A stretch of DNA of 64,000 bases from Daejeonella sp. JGW-45 (GCF_029360805.1 NZ_JARKNC010000001.1:620001-684000), one strand, 5' to 3'; positions 8,927-18,700 are shown, counted from the first letter of the stretch. Notes: a model not told the origin generated them from the letters alone. Made by a program: numbers and translations.

Positions 8927-9937
8927 ATGGAAAGACGAAAGTTCATTACAAAAGGCATAGCAGCCAGTGCAATACTACCAGCAGCTTATTCAATAATGGG
9001 ACAAGAGGCGGCAGCTGCAGAAATAGCTAGTAAAACCTCACCTGCCAGCCCCCCTGAAAATGATCCTGTTGTTATAGAACGACCTGTTGCCGGGAAACCC
9101 CACAAAGGAAAGGTACTGGCAGTGATCCAGCCCCATTGCGATGACATTGCTTTGTTTGCCGCCGGCACTGTCGCAAAGCTTGTCGATGAGGGCTATACTG
9201 CTTATATGATCCGGACTTCTAATGATGATGTGGCGGGCCGCGGCAAAACTCTTGGAGAACGTGTCGTTAATAATGAGATTGACACTGAAGCCACTGCGAA
9301 GGTGCTCGGGATCACAAAGGTTTACGATCTTCACTACCGGAATCACCGGATGGATGAATATAATATACAAGAGATTAAAGGCCGTCTGATATTCCTGTTC
9401 CGTTTGCTTAAGGTTGATACAGTTATGTGCTACGATCCCTGGGGGCATTATGAAGAAAACCCGGACCATTATGTCACTGCGAAAGCTGTTGAAGCAGCCC
9501 GGTGGATGGCCGGGAGCCTGGACTATCCCGAGCATTTTGAAGTTGTAAAACCGCATGCTGTGCAGGAGCGATATTATTTTGCCCGGGGTCCGCAATTAGT
9601 AAACCGCGTGGTAGATATCAGCAAATACATTGACATAAAGGTTGAAAGCAATGTGGTGATAAAAACGCAGGGACCTGGCGGCGACGCTGGTGCCAATCTA
9701 AGAAAAAGTTTAGCGGCTCAGGGTAAAACACTTCCGCTTCTGGGAGATAACGATGATACAGCCAACGCCGCATTTGTAAAACACTTTGTACTGGATGTTG
9801 ACTCAGAATACCACAGGGCTGTTCCCTCAGACAAGGAGGTAGGAAAGAAGTATGGTCTTGAGTGGGCAGAGCAGTTTCATTATTTCGGGAAACCGGTATC
9901 GGTAATCCCTGATTATGTAGCAAAAAACGCCAGATAG
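8927..9937 (+). CDS. Secreted PIG-L/LmbE family deacetylase
   Basis: A 336-residue protein. Its N-terminus MERRKFITKGIAASAILPAAYS resembles a twin-arginine signal (RRKFI followed by a hydrophobic stretch). The zinc-binding LmbE motif is present as QPHCDDIALFAAG near residue 66; YRNHRMDEYN and the third-ligand region DPWGHYEENPDHYVTA near 170-190 follow. The family removes N-acetyl groups from GlcNAc-type sugars, but the substrate cannot be told from sequence. A perfect terminator hairpin follows 6 bases after the stop. Confidence 0.86.
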   Translation: MERRKFITKGIAASAILPAAYSIMGQEAAAAEIASKTSPASPPENDPVVIERPVAGKPHKGKVLAVIQPHCDDIALFAAGTVAKLVDEGYTAYMIRTSNDDVAGRGKTLGERVVNNEIDTEATAKVLGITKVYDLHYRNHRMDEYNIQEIKGRLIFLFRLLKVDTVMCYDPWGHYEENPDHYVTAKAVEAARWMAGSLDYPEHFEVVKPHAVQERYYFARGPQLVNRVVDISKYIDIKVESNVVIKTQGPGGDAGANLRKSLAAQGKTLPLLGDNDDTANAAFVKHFVLDVDSEYHRAVPSDKEVGKKYGLEWAEQFHYFGKPVSVIPDYVAKNAR

Positions 9938-9943
9938 AAATAA

Positions 9944-9970
9944 AAAAGCCACTCGTTTTGAGTGGCTTTT
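9944..9970. terminator. Bidirectional intrinsic terminator
   Basis: AAAAGCCACTC and GAGTGGCTTTT form an 11-bp stem around GTTTT, with A and T runs on both sides. It can end the PIG-L transcript and, on the other strand, any transcript through the GIY-YIG gene and the interrupted tRNA copy. Confidence 0.85.
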
Positions 9971-10027
9971 GTGGTCCCGACGAGAATCGAACTCATATCT
10001 AAAGTTTAGGAAACTTCTATTCTATCC
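9968..10027 (-). repeat. 60-bp direct repeat of tRNA-Arg 3' part, copy 1
   Basis: Identical over 60 bases to 10403-10462. It covers everything from the D-loop to just past the 3' end of tRNA-Arg(CCU). The two copies flank the GIY-YIG gene with a period of 435 bp, like the direct repeats left by an element inserted into a tRNA gene. Confidence 0.9.
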
Positions 10028-10066
10028 CCGTCCGAACGGCGTTCAGCCGGGCGGGCGTTGAACTAC
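9972..10066 (-). pseudogene. Interrupted tRNA-Arg(CCU) copy
   Basis: On the minus strand, the T8-A9-GTTCAAC part of tRNA-Arg is present, then 29 foreign bases (10028-10056), then the rest of the tRNA unchanged, including anticodon CCT, T-arm and acceptor 3' strand to A73. The 5' acceptor strand (GGTCCCG in the intact gene) is replaced by the GIY-YIG coding end, giving GACCCGG, which mispairs at three positions with CGGGACC. The insertion sits in the D-loop. A functional tRNA is unlikely, though the anticodon and T arms are intact and the RNA could still be made as the 3' tail of the GIY-YIG mRNA. Confidence 0.85.
10028..10056 (-). repeat. 29-bp GC-rich insertion in the tRNA D-loop, copy A of a short dispersed repeat
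   Basis: The inserted bases contain an imperfect palindrome (CCGTTCGGACGG on the minus strand) preceded by GCCCGCCCGGCTGAACG. A closely related sequence occurs at 51841-51870 on the plus strand, and a partial one at 51938-51955. Its boundaries are exact because the intact tRNA gene next door shows the uninterrupted sequence. Confidence 0.75.
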
Positions 10067-10305
10067 CGGGTCAGTTTCCCCCTTAGATACCTGCGGCCCG
10101 CCGAAGATTTAAAATATTTCTCTCGTGCTATCGCCTCCTTTTCAGTCAAAAAACTCTCAAAATACGCCAGTTCAAAAGGCAGATAAGGACGAATCGAAAC
10201 CGTCAAGCCCGAGTTGTGCTGCATTAACCGGTTATGAACATCTTTACAATGGCCTTTGTAATAAAAGTCTGCCACCTGGCTCTTAATTACGTATGCGAAG
10301 TACAT
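10063..10305 (-). CDS. Small GIY-YIG endonuclease-fold protein
   Basis: An 80-residue single-domain protein. It starts MYFAYVIKSQVADFYYKGH, in which the AYV and YKG triplets stand for GIY and YIG. The conserved Arg follows in VHNRLMQHNSG, and the metal-binding Glu is in FLTEKEAIAREKYFKSSAGRR. The length matches the URI/UvrC-N-like stand-alone family common in Bacteroidota. Its stop codon TAG uses T8-A9-G10 of the interrupted tRNA-Arg copy, so the gene runs directly into tRNA sequence. It lies between two tRNA-Arg copies. Role is unknown; a homing-like or tRNA-gene-targeting nuclease is an inference from position. Confidence 0.85.
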   Translation of the reverse strand: MYFAYVIKSQVADFYYKGHCKDVHNRLMQHNSGLTVSIRPYLPFELAYFESFLTEKEAIAREKYFKSSAGRRYLRGKLTR

Positions 10306-10380
10306 AAGCTAGTGATGTGGCATAAATGTATACTGTTGAGAATGTATTTACAAACTGACTTAGGAAACGGTGAAAAAACA

Positions 10381-10405
10381 AAAGCTGCCCGGTTTGAGCA
10401 GCTTT
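10381..10405 (-). terminator. Terminator hairpin after tRNA-Arg
   Basis: AAAGCTGC (10381-10388) pairs with GCAGCTTT (10398-10405) around a 9-base loop. On the minus strand it is followed by TTTGTTTTTT, a typical U tract just after the tRNA 3' end. Confidence 0.75.
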
Positions 10406-10462
10406 GTGGTCCCGACGAGAATCGAACTCATATCTAAAGTTTAGGAAACTTCTATTCTATCC
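10403..10462 (-). repeat. 60-bp direct repeat of tRNA-Arg 3' part, copy 2
   Basis: The partner of 9968-10027, inside the intact tRNA gene. See that entry for the flanking arrangement. Confidence 0.9.
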
Positions 10463-10478
10463 GTTGAACTACGGGACC
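10407..10478 (-). tRNA. tRNA-Arg (anticodon CCU)
   Basis: A complete cloverleaf folds on the minus strand: acceptor GGTCCCG/CGGGACC (7 perfect pairs), T8-A9, D stem GTTC/GAAT with loop AACGGATA, anticodon stem GAAGT/ACTTT with loop TTCCTAA (anticodon CCT), variable AGAT, and T stem ATGAG/CTCGT with loop TTCGATT, then discriminator A. CCA is not encoded. It reads AGG codons. It is followed at once by a terminator hairpin and lies just downstream of metG on the same strand. Confidence 0.95.
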
Positions 10479-10481
10479 TGG

Positions 10482-12578
10482 TCACCTTATTTCGCTGCCA
10501 CTCGGAAATTCTTCCGAAGGCGCAACAAAACTAAGCTTTCCGTTTGAATTTTCCGCCATCAGAATCATTCCCTGGGATAAAATTCCTTTTATTTCACGGG
10601 GTTCAAGATTAATAAGCACTGAAACCTGTTTGCCAATAATGTTTTCGGGCTCGAAATATTCAGCAATGCCTGATACAATAGTACGCTGATCTATTCCGGT
10701 ATCGACCTGAAGCTTTAAAAGCTTTTTAGTTTTGGCGACCTTTTCAGCTGCCAATATCTTACCCACACGAATATCCATGGCTGCGAATTGGTCAAAATTA
10801 ATATTTGCTTTCGCCAGGGACGGCCCACTATCTTCCTGTGTATTTGCAAGCTTGGTATCCATCAATTTTTTGATCTGGAAATCAATAACATCATCTTCTA
10901 TCTTGTCGAAAAGCAGAGATGCTTCGTTAAGCTGATGGCCTGATTGAAGCATGTCCGCCGTTCCGGCATTGGCCCAGGGCTGCGGATCCAGGTTGAGCAT
11001 TTTAAAAAGCTTCTCTGCGCTGAAAGGCAGGAAAGGCTGAGCAAGAATTGCGAGGTTCGCCGCTATCTGCAGGCCAGTATTCAAAATCGTTTTAACGCGT
11101 TCCTCATCAGTCTTAATTAATTTCCAGGGCTCCTCATCTGCTAGATACTTGTTGCCGAGCCGGGCCAGGTTCATAAATTCTGTCAGGGCCTCTCTGAACC
11201 TGTACTGTTCAAGTGACGATGATACACTCACGGGATACTTTTTAAGCTCCTCAATAACATTCACGTCTGTTTCTGTTAATGCAGAACCGGATACAACCCG
11301 GCCATCAAAATATTTATGTGAAAGAACAAGTACACGATTTATAAAATTACCGAATATTGCTACCAGCTCATTGTTGTTCCGTGCCTGAAAATCCTTCCAC
11401 GTGAAATCATTGTCCTTTGTTTCCGGAGCTGTTGCAGTCAGCACATACCTAAGTACATCCTGTTTTCCCGGAAAATCACGCAGGTATTCATTTAACCAGA
11501 CTGCCCAGTTTCTTGAAGTAGATATTTTATCGCCTTCAAGGTTCAGGAACTCATTCGCAGGAACATTATCAGCCAGCTTATAATCCCCATGAGCCATTAA
11601 CATAGCAGGAAAAATAATACAGTGGAAAACGATATTATCCTTCCCGATGAAATGAACCAGCTTAGTATCCTCGTCCTTCCAATACTTTTCCCAGTTTTGA
11701 GATGGCTTCTGGCCATCGTTCAGATAATACTCAGCTTTTTTCCTGGCGCTTAATCCCGCATCGCAAAGATCCTTAGTCGCTGATATATAACCTATAGGCG
11801 CATCAAACCATACATACAATACTTTTCCCTCCGCATTCTTCACCGGCACCTGTACACCCCAGTCAAGATCACGAGTCATGGCTCTCGGGTGTAAACCACC
11901 CTTCAACCACGACTTGCATTGCCCATACACGTTCGGTCGCCAATCTTTATGCGAATCTATATACCTTTCTATCTCGGGCTGCATTTTATCAAGAGGCAAA
12001 AACCAATTGGTAGTTTTTTTTAACACAGGCTTTTGTCCCGAAAGCGTCGAATGTGGGTTAATAAGCTCATTGGGACTTAAAGAAGTGCCGCACTTTTCAC
12101 ACTGGTCGCCATAGGCATTCTCGTTACCGCAGTTAGGGCATGTACCAACAATATACCGGTCGGCAAGGAACTGCCCCGCCGTTTCATCAAAATATTGTTC
12201 AGTTTCCTCCTCGGTAAAAACACCTTTATCATAGAGGTTTTTGAAAAATCCCGACGCGGTTTCATGATGGGTTTGAGACGATGTCCGGTGATAAATATTA
12301 AATGATACACCAAAATCCCTGAAGGAATCACCAATCACCTTGTGGTATTTATCTACCACTTGTTGAGGAGTCGTTCCCTCTTTTCTTGCTTTTAAAGTTA
12401 TCGGTACGCCATGTTCGTCAGAACCACAAATAAACACCACATCGCGGCCGGCAGACCTTAGATACCTGACGTAAATATCTGCAGGGACATATACTCCGGC
12501 AAGGTGGCCTATATGTACCGGACCATTTGTATAAGGAAGCGCTGCGGTTACAGTGTATCGTTTGAAATTTTGTCCCAA
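10482..12578 (-). CDS. metG: Methionyl-tRNA synthetase
   Basis: About 698 residues. The class I signatures are HIGHLAG near residue 20 and KISTS near 345 (the KMSKS loop). A zinc knuckle [18 protein letters not shown] lies near 155, and a C-terminal EMAP/Trbp111-type tRNA-binding domain begins at about 590 ([14 protein letters not shown]). It charges tRNA-Met. The frame is open upstream to an ATG at 12665, but a TAtcTTTG promoter element (12618-12625) lies inside that extension and the homologous N-terminus begins at about [16 protein letters not shown], so I favour the TTG at 12578. The ATG start is the alternative. The stop lies 3 bases from the tRNA-Arg 5' end. Confidence 0.95.
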   Translation of the reverse strand: MGQNFKRYTVTAALPYTNGPVHIGHLAGVYVPADIYVRYLRSAGRDVVFICGSDEHGVPITLKARKEGTTPQQVVDKYHKVIGDSFRDFGVSFNIYHRTSSQTHHETASGFFKNLYDKGVFTEEETEQYFDETAGQFLADRYIVGTCPNCGNENAYGDQCEKCGTSLSPNELINPHSTLSGQKPVLKKTTNWFLPLDKMQPEIERYIDSHKDWRPNVYGQCKSWLKGGLHPRAMTRDLDWGVQVPVKNAEGKVLYVWFDAPIGYISATKDLCDAGLSARKKAEYYLNDGQKPSQNWEKYWKDEDTKLVHFIGKDNIVFHCIIFPAMLMAHGDYKLADNVPANEFLNLEGDKISTSRNWAVWLNEYLRDFPGKQDVLRYVLTATAPETKDNDFTWKDFQARNNNELVAIFGNFINRVLVLSHKYFDGRVVSGSALTETDVNVIEELKKYPVSVSSSLEQYRFREALTEFMNLARLGNKYLADEEPWKLIKTDEERVKTILNTGLQIAANLAILAQPFLPFSAEKLFKMLNLDPQPWANAGTADMLQSGHQLNEASLLFDKIEDDVIDFQIKKLMDTKLANTQEDSGPSLAKANINFDQFAAMDIRVGKILAAEKVAKTKKLLKLQVDTGIDQRTIVSGIAEYFEPENIIGKQVSVLINLEPREIKGILSQGMILMAENSNGKLSFVAPSEEFPSGSEIR

Positions 12579-12617
12579 AATCTGAAAATTAGCGTTAATT
12601 AGCTTTTTGATAATTTG

Positions 12618-12625
12618 CAAAGATA
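12618..12625 (-). promoter_or_regulatory. TAnnTTTG -7 element of metG
   Basis: On the minus strand this reads TATCTTTG. It lies inside the longest possible metG frame and so argues that translation starts downstream of it, at the TTG at 12578. Confidence 0.5.
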
Positions 12626-12726
12626 AACGCTTAGGGCCTAATTTTCTAATTGGATAATTTGACAATAAGTTTATATGCTATTTTGTTTATTTGTGAATCC
12701 TGAACCAAATAATTTATCCTGGCAAC

Positions 12727-13635
12727 TTGATAGCTCCACCATATTTAAATAAAGGCGACACAGTCGCAATTACTTGTCCGGCAAAAAAACTACCCGTGCC
12801 AATAGATGACGCGGTACGCCTGCTTGAGTCATGGGGATTAAATGTGATCCTTGGCGATACAGTCTATGCATCCTGGAATCAGTTTGCCGGCGATGATGAA
12901 ATGCGCGCCTCAGATTTTCAGCGGTTTATCGATGACGATTCCGTTAAAGCTATTTTTGCTGCCAGGGGCGGATACGGCACGATTCGAATAATCGACGACA
13001 TTGATTTCTCTTCTTTTCAGCGAAACCCGAAATGGATAATTGGCTTTAGTGATATTACCGTCCTGCATAGCCATATCCACAGCGTGTTTAATGTTCAGAG
13101 CATCCACGGACAAATGCCATTAACAATCCCCGACGGTACAAAGGTCTCCCTCGAAACGCTAAGAAAAGCTCTTTTTAATGAAAAAGTAGATTATGAGTTT
13201 GAAAGCTTCGCAAAAAACCGGAGTGGTTCGGCTACCGGCATACTTACCGGCGGCAATCTTACTTTATTGCTTATGATGGCAGGCTCGGTTTCAGAACAGA
13301 GTTATAAAGACAAAATACTATTTCTGGAAGATGTGGGGGAGTATTTCTACTCTATTGACAGGATGATCATCAACTTTAAACGGGCCGGCATACTCAGGAG
13401 TTTGAAGGGGTTGATAATTGGGGGATTTACGGATCTTAAAGATAATGACATACCCTTCGGACAAACGGCAGAGGAGATTATCATGTCCCATGTCAGAGAG
13501 TATGATTACCCGGTTTGCTTCAATTTTCCTGCAGGCCATATAGAAGATAACAGGGCGCTTATCTTTGGACGGGAGGCTACACTGTTAGTCAGCGGCCAGT
13601 CAGTTTCATTAAAATACACAAATCACGTTTCATAA
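12727..13635 (+). CDS. LD-carboxypeptidase (peptidase S66)
   Basis: A 302-residue cytosolic serine peptidase that removes the terminal D-Ala from murein tetrapeptides during peptidoglycan recycling. The catalytic Ser lies in WIIGFSDITVLH near residue 102, the Glu in FLEDVGEYFYSIDRM near 201, and the His in FPAGHIEDNRAL near 277. The N-terminal APPYLNKGDTVAITCPAKKL is typical of LdcA/MccF proteins. The only reasonable start is TTG at 12727. Divergent from metG. Confidence 0.92.
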   Translation: MIAPPYLNKGDTVAITCPAKKLPVPIDDAVRLLESWGLNVILGDTVYASWNQFAGDDEMRASDFQRFIDDDSVKAIFAARGGYGTIRIIDDIDFSSFQRNPKWIIGFSDITVLHSHIHSVFNVQSIHGQMPLTIPDGTKVSLETLRKALFNEKVDYEFESFAKNRSGSATGILTGGNLTLLLMMAGSVSEQSYKDKILFLEDVGEYFYSIDRMIINFKRAGILRSLKGLIIGGFTDLKDNDIPFGQTAEEIIMSHVREYDYPVCFNFPAGHIEDNRALIFGREATLLVSGQSVSLKYTNHVS

Positions 13636-13653
13636 CATTTTGCAATTATTATT

Positions 13654-14061
13654 ATGGCTTTATTAGCATCCCTTGGAAAATACAGAAATACAGGATTATT
13701 GATCATTCGCTTAGGCCTTGGTATCATGATGATGATGCATGGTTATCCAAAGCTTCTCGGCGGTCCTGAAAAATGGGAAGCTGTGGGAAGTTCGATGAAG
13801 CACCTGGGCATTACGTTTGTGCCTGCAGTTTGGGGGCTTCTTGCTGCCGCTACTGAAACGTTTGGTGGGTTTTTAGTCCTTATTGGCCTGGCTTTCAGAC
13901 CGGTTTGTCTTCTGCTGACATTCACTATGGTAGTAGCTGCAACTATGCATCTTCAAACATCAGCCAATTACATGGTTGCTTCGCAAGCCATTGAAGTCGG
14001 GGTCGTATTTTTGGGACTGGCATTTATAGGGCCGGGAAAATACAGCATTGATAAGAAGTGA
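13654..14061 (+). CDS. DoxX family membrane protein
   Basis: A 135-residue protein with four transmembrane helices. It carries the DoxX marks RLGLGIMMMMHGYPKLLGG near residue 25 and WGLLAAATETFGGFLVLIGL near 60. Members of the DoxX/SURF4 group are linked to thiosulfate:quinone oxidoreductase or to redox homeostasis, but most, like this one, have no proven role. It begins 18 bases after the LD-carboxypeptidase stop and ends before a strong terminator. Confidence 0.9.
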   Translation: MALLASLGKYRNTGLLIIRLGLGIMMMMHGYPKLLGGPEKWEAVGSSMKHLGITFVPAVWGLLAAATETFGGFLVLIGLAFRPVCLLLTFTMVVAATMHLQTSANYMVASQAIEVGVVFLGLAFIGPGKYSIDKK

Positions 14062-14086
14062 TCTTAAAATAAGTAATGCTTTAAAT

Positions 14087-14124
14087 AAAAAGCTCCCTGG
14101 TATAATAATACCAGGGAGCTTTTT
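14087..14124. terminator. Bidirectional intrinsic terminator
   Basis: A 17-bp perfect stem (AAAAGCTCCCTGGTAT and its complement) with a 4-base loop and flanking A and T runs. It separates the convergent doxX-like and susD-like genes and can stop both transcripts. Confidence 0.92.
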
Positions 14125-14140
14125 CGATAGATCACATTCT

Positions 14141-15775
14141 TTAGTAACCCGGATTTTGTGTCAAATTAGGATTCGCGTTAAGCTCATCCTGTGGAATCGG
14201 CCAAATGTATTTATGGTCGGTATACGGAATTGCAGCCTTACCTGTTGCTGTAACCGGGCGATTCACCACATCCCAGTTGGATCCGGTACCGCTTAAGTTT
14301 GTTACCAGGATCTTAGCGGGTATACCGCCGCCCGCAACAGCGAACTGGCTTTGAGATAAGCGCGTGATATCCGGCCACCTGCGTCCCTCTCCGGCAAATT
14401 CAACTCTGCGTTCATTCAGGATCGCCTGGGTTAAAGCATCCTGGGAAGTAAAGTTGGCGATTGTATAACGATCCGTCACTGGAACCGCCCTGTTTCTAAC
14501 AGCGTTTAGCAAGCCTAATGCACGTAAGTCAAGAGCTGTAGTTCTTGAATATGCTTCTGCTACGTTTAGCAAAACCTCTGCATAACGAATGATTGGCGCC
14601 CAGTCCGTACTAGTCGTAGGGTCGCGATACTTGTAATTAAAGAAGTATTTGGCCCCATTAGTGCTTTGTTGAATCTGAAGCAGAGTTCTTCTTGTATCGC
14701 CGGTAACCCAGAAGGCAGCATTATATAAATTAGGACTGGTAGCAACCAATCCACGGCCAACCTGACTGTTGATAGCATTAGCGGCCGGGCCAAACATATT
14801 TGGCAAAGCTCCATTCACGCCGCCATTTGCCGCAGATCCATTTTCTATAGAGAAGATTGATTCTGTGTTGTTGCTAAAACTCACAAATGGCCCGTCAGGA
14901 CTTGCCGTAAGGCTATAACCTCCTATAGGACTGGTGTATGGTGCCGCAGCAGCACCCGTTCCAAGCTTGGCACCCTCGGTTATAACACCGGCAAAGTCAT
15001 TCATATGCAGCTTCACACGCGTTTTAAGTGCAATAGCCGCACCCTTAGTGGCGCGTGCGATCTTGCCGGTAGTTCTTGTAGCAGGAAGATTAGTCTCCGC
15101 GAAATCAAGATCCGCAAGGATCTTGTTATAAACTTCAGCAACTGTTCCTCGTGTCTGTGAAAGAGTTGAAGCCACGGTGGAAGCACCGGTTACAGCAACT
15201 GTCCGATATGGTACGCCCGGCTTATTTCCATTTCCATCAACGAATGGACGACAGTAATTGATCACGAGCTCATGATGAGCCAGGGCGCGAAGAAATCTTG
15301 CCTCTCCTGCATACTGGTCTGCAATCGCCTGAGTTATCGTGCCTGCCCCTGCCGCGGCAGTAACACCGTCAATAACGACGTTACACTGGTTGATCACTGA
15401 GTATAAATTAATGAACATATTCCAGTTGTTGGCGCTCGATGCCGCGGCAGTGATCGTGGTTTCGTAAGTAATCTGGTAGAATGTTGCCAGGTTAACCATA
15501 TCTTCGCCTCTCATCTCCCCCTGCTCAATAGAAGCAGCGCCAAAAGGGTAACCACGACCTGTAGTACCATTATAGTTTCCAACAGCCGCCCTGCTATACA
15601 CACCGTTCATCGCCAGCTCGATATTAGCCGGGTTAGAGAAGGCTGTAGCCTCGGATAACTGGCTCAGGGGACTTAGTTCCGTGAATTTTTTACACGAAGA
15701 GATAAGCAGCAAGCCCGTAAAGCATATCACCAGCATCCCTCTTTTAACAAATGTGTTTTTTATAATACTTTTCAT
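14141..15775 (-). CDS. SusD/RagB family outer-membrane lipoprotein
   Basis: A 544-residue lipoprotein with signal LVICFTGLLLISSC and a lipidated Cys near residue 28. The N-terminal SusD domain carries the tetratricopeptide pattern NVVIDGV, EARFLRALAHHELVINY near residue 130 and later RYAEVLLNVAEAY; the C-terminus has ILNERRVEFAGEGRRWPDITR and the typical end YIWPIPQDELNANPNLTQNPGY. SusD proteins form the ligand-capturing lid over their SusC transporter at the cell surface. It lies 12 bases downstream of its SusC partner. No glycosidase lies nearby, so the substrate (glycan, peptide or other) is unknown. Confidence 0.96.
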   Translation of the reverse strand: MKSIIKNTFVKRGMLVICFTGLLLISSCKKFTELSPLSQLSEATAFSNPANIELAMNGVYSRAAVGNYNGTTGRGYPFGAASIEQGEMRGEDMVNLATFYQITYETTITAAASSANNWNMFINLYSVINQCNVVIDGVTAAAGAGTITQAIADQYAGEARFLRALAHHELVINYCRPFVDGNGNKPGVPYRTVAVTGASTVASTLSQTRGTVAEVYNKILADLDFAETNLPATRTTGKIARATKGAAIALKTRVKLHMNDFAGVITEGAKLGTGAAAAPYTSPIGGYSLTASPDGPFVSFSNNTESIFSIENGSAANGGVNGALPNMFGPAANAINSQVGRGLVATSPNLYNAAFWVTGDTRRTLLQIQQSTNGAKYFFNYKYRDPTTSTDWAPIIRYAEVLLNVAEAYSRTTALDLRALGLLNAVRNRAVPVTDRYTIANFTSQDALTQAILNERRVEFAGEGRRWPDITRLSQSQFAVAGGGIPAKILVTNLSGTGSNWDVVNRPVTATGKAAIPYTDHKYIWPIPQDELNANPNLTQNPGY

Positions 15776-15787
15776 ATTTCTTCTTAT

Positions 15788-18700
15788 TTAAAATCCAACA
15801 TTTAATCCCAACACGAATGTCCTTGATATCGGATTTGTGTTATAATCAACCCCGACAGTACTGTTTGATGTCACGCTTGTATTAAGCTCCGGATCCAGCC
15901 CAGAGTAATCGGTAATGATGAATGCATTCATCACTTGTGCGTACAGTCTGATTTTGTTGAATTTGAGGCTGTTTACTGCTGATACTGGCAATGTATATCC
16001 GAGGGTTATATTTTGCCCGCGGATATAGCTTCCATCTTCCACGAAACGGGAAACAGTATTAGCAGTTAGGTTAGTGAATGCGTCACGTCCGTAGTATAGG
16101 CGTGGAGTCTGTGTGTTTGGATTTGACGAAGTCCATCTGTTCAGTAACTCAGCACCTCCGTTAAGGAATTTTTGATTTAACAAACTCTCCTGACGGGTTG
16201 CATTCATCACCTCGTTTCCACCGGAGAAAGTCAGGAATATGTTCAGGTCCAATCCTTTATACGTAAAGGTATTGTTTAATCCGCCGAAATAAGTCGGGCT
16301 TGAATTACCCAGGATTACCCTGTCGGCCGCAGCTAACGTAGATGATGCGCCAGCAGTACCCGGATTAGCCGGATCATACACGTTATATGACTGGGTAGCA
16401 ATATTACCCTGAATGATCTGTCCGTTTGCCTTACGGTATAGCGGGTTTCCATTTGCCGGGTTCACACCTTCATATCTATAACCATAGAGAGATGCAATCG
16501 ATTCACCCACACGGTGGATATTATATGTAAATACAACATCAGAGTTCTTATTGGCAAGAGCTTTAACCTTGTTTTTCACTAAAGTGAGATTCAGGTCTGT
16601 TGACCATGAGAAATCATCTTTCTGAACATTAACCGAACCTACAGTGAACTCAAAGCCTTTATTGTTCATGCTGCCGACGTTCTGGTTAATACCGTTTCCA
16701 GGTACGCCAAGAGATAAAGGAGTAGGAACGAAAAGAATAATGTTATCTACGTCATTTGTGAAATAATCAGCGCTTAAGTTTAAGCGGTTATTGAACATCG
16801 CAAGATCAACCCCAACATTGTACTTTTTGCTGGTTTCGAATTTCAGATCAGGGTTACCTGCCTGGCTGAAGAACAATCCGCTATTGGCGCCGTAAGTAGC
16901 CGCGCTGAAGTTACCAGCGAACGGATAATTACCTATATCTGTATTACCTACTTTAGAGTAACCACCGCGAATTTTGAAGTCGTTAATGAACTGGAATGCA
17001 GACGAATTCTTGAAAAAGCCTTCTTCCGAAATTCTCCAACCCAAAGAAGCACCCGGGAGGTTTGCAATCTGGTTTCCCTGTGGCAGGGAAGAGATCTGGT
17101 CAGAACGGAATGTAGCGCTTAACAGGTATTTTCCTTTGAAGGAGTAGTTACCCCGGACAAACAGTGATTTGTAAGCCTGTTCCGAAACTGAACCGCCAAG
17201 CCCGAATGTAGCTTGCGGAAAAGAGTTACTGATAATGTTTTCTCCGCCAAAGAATGTTGTCGATATACTGGTCGCACTGGCATTAAATGCCCGGTATCTT
17301 GACTTCTGGAATTCTAGTCCTCCGATCACACCGAAATTATGGTTCCCCATGGTTTTGTTATACCCCAGGGTGTTCGTCCATACATAACGGAATGTGGGGA
17401 TATATTGTTGAAATGCATATCCTCCGACACCTCTTCCGTCACCGTGCAGAGGGCTGTAATATTGGTAATCCTCGCCAAAAAGGCCATTCGTAGAGATCTG
17501 TGTCTTAAGATCAAGACCATCGATGATATTAAAGTTCACAAACGCACCACCAATCAGATTAGTAGTTTGATTACGGAATTTGTTGTTCGCCAATACAAAT
17601 GCGATGTTGGTATAATTATCATCAATCTCCCTCAAGTTGGCTCCTCTTCCCAAACGGGCAAGGTCGGCACTGAAATTATATGAACCATCCGGATTCATTG
17701 GAGCTACGTTAGGTAAGGCGCGGATTGCATTTCCAACGTTCCCTGAAAGAGCGTTAGTTCCTGCATTCAATCCAAAGTTCCTGGTATAGGCTACATTAGC
17801 ATTGATCCCGAACGTAAGGTGCTTATCAAGCGCACTTTGTTCGATCTTTCCAAAGAATGAATATTTGTTCTGAGTGTTAGACTTAATGGCCCCTTCAAGG
17901 TCATTATAACCTAAGGAGAAATAATAATTGGATTGTTCCGTTGCACCGCTCACTGCTATTGCATGACTTTGCTGGAACGCACCTTTGTTAAAAACTACGT
18001 CCTGCCAGTCGGTATTAATACCACTTGCAACAGCACCCGCTGCACCGCCGGCATTGGTTAATTTCTCATTAGCAATCGTTATAAACTGGTCAGCGCTTAA
18101 AAGATCAAACGTCTTTGCCACGCTTGAAGACGAGAACCATGAATTATAAGCTATCTGGGGCTTCCCAGCCGTCCCTTTTTTAGTGGTGATTATAACCACA
18201 CCATTGGCCGCTCTTGAACCATAAATTGCAGTTGCTGCACCGTCCTTCAATACGTCAACGCTCTGGATATCATTAGGATTGATATCTCCAAGCGGATTTG
18301 TAGTGGTAGTACCACTTTGGTTTCCCGTCACCACAGGAAGACCATCGACAACATACAAAGGCTCAGTACCATTAGAAATACTATTTACACCGCGAATTCG
18401 CACCCTTGGCGCCTGACCTAAGATACCGCTCGACACGGTAACCTGAACTCCCGAAACCCGCCCTGCCAGAGCCTGGTCAAAACTGGCTACCGGTTTGTCA
18501 GCAAGTGCTCCGCCTGTAACGCTTCCTACAGATCCGGTAACCTCCTTACGGGACTGTGTACCATATCCCACGACAACTACCTCGCTAAGCTGACGCCTGT
18601 CTGAAGTTAATTGCACAGTCATTGAAGTACCTGAGATTGCCACCGTTTGAGGCAGGTAGCCAATATAGCTAAATGCTAACGAGGTTGCTCCTGCCGGAAC

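Noticed and set aside
9972-10066. Second functional tRNA-Arg gene
   Set aside because: The acceptor stem has three mismatches and the D-loop holds 29 extra bases, so folding and processing should fail.
17287-17683. Overlapping plus-strand frames inside the susC-like gene
   Set aside because: They are shadows of a clear 1033-residue coding region on the other strand.
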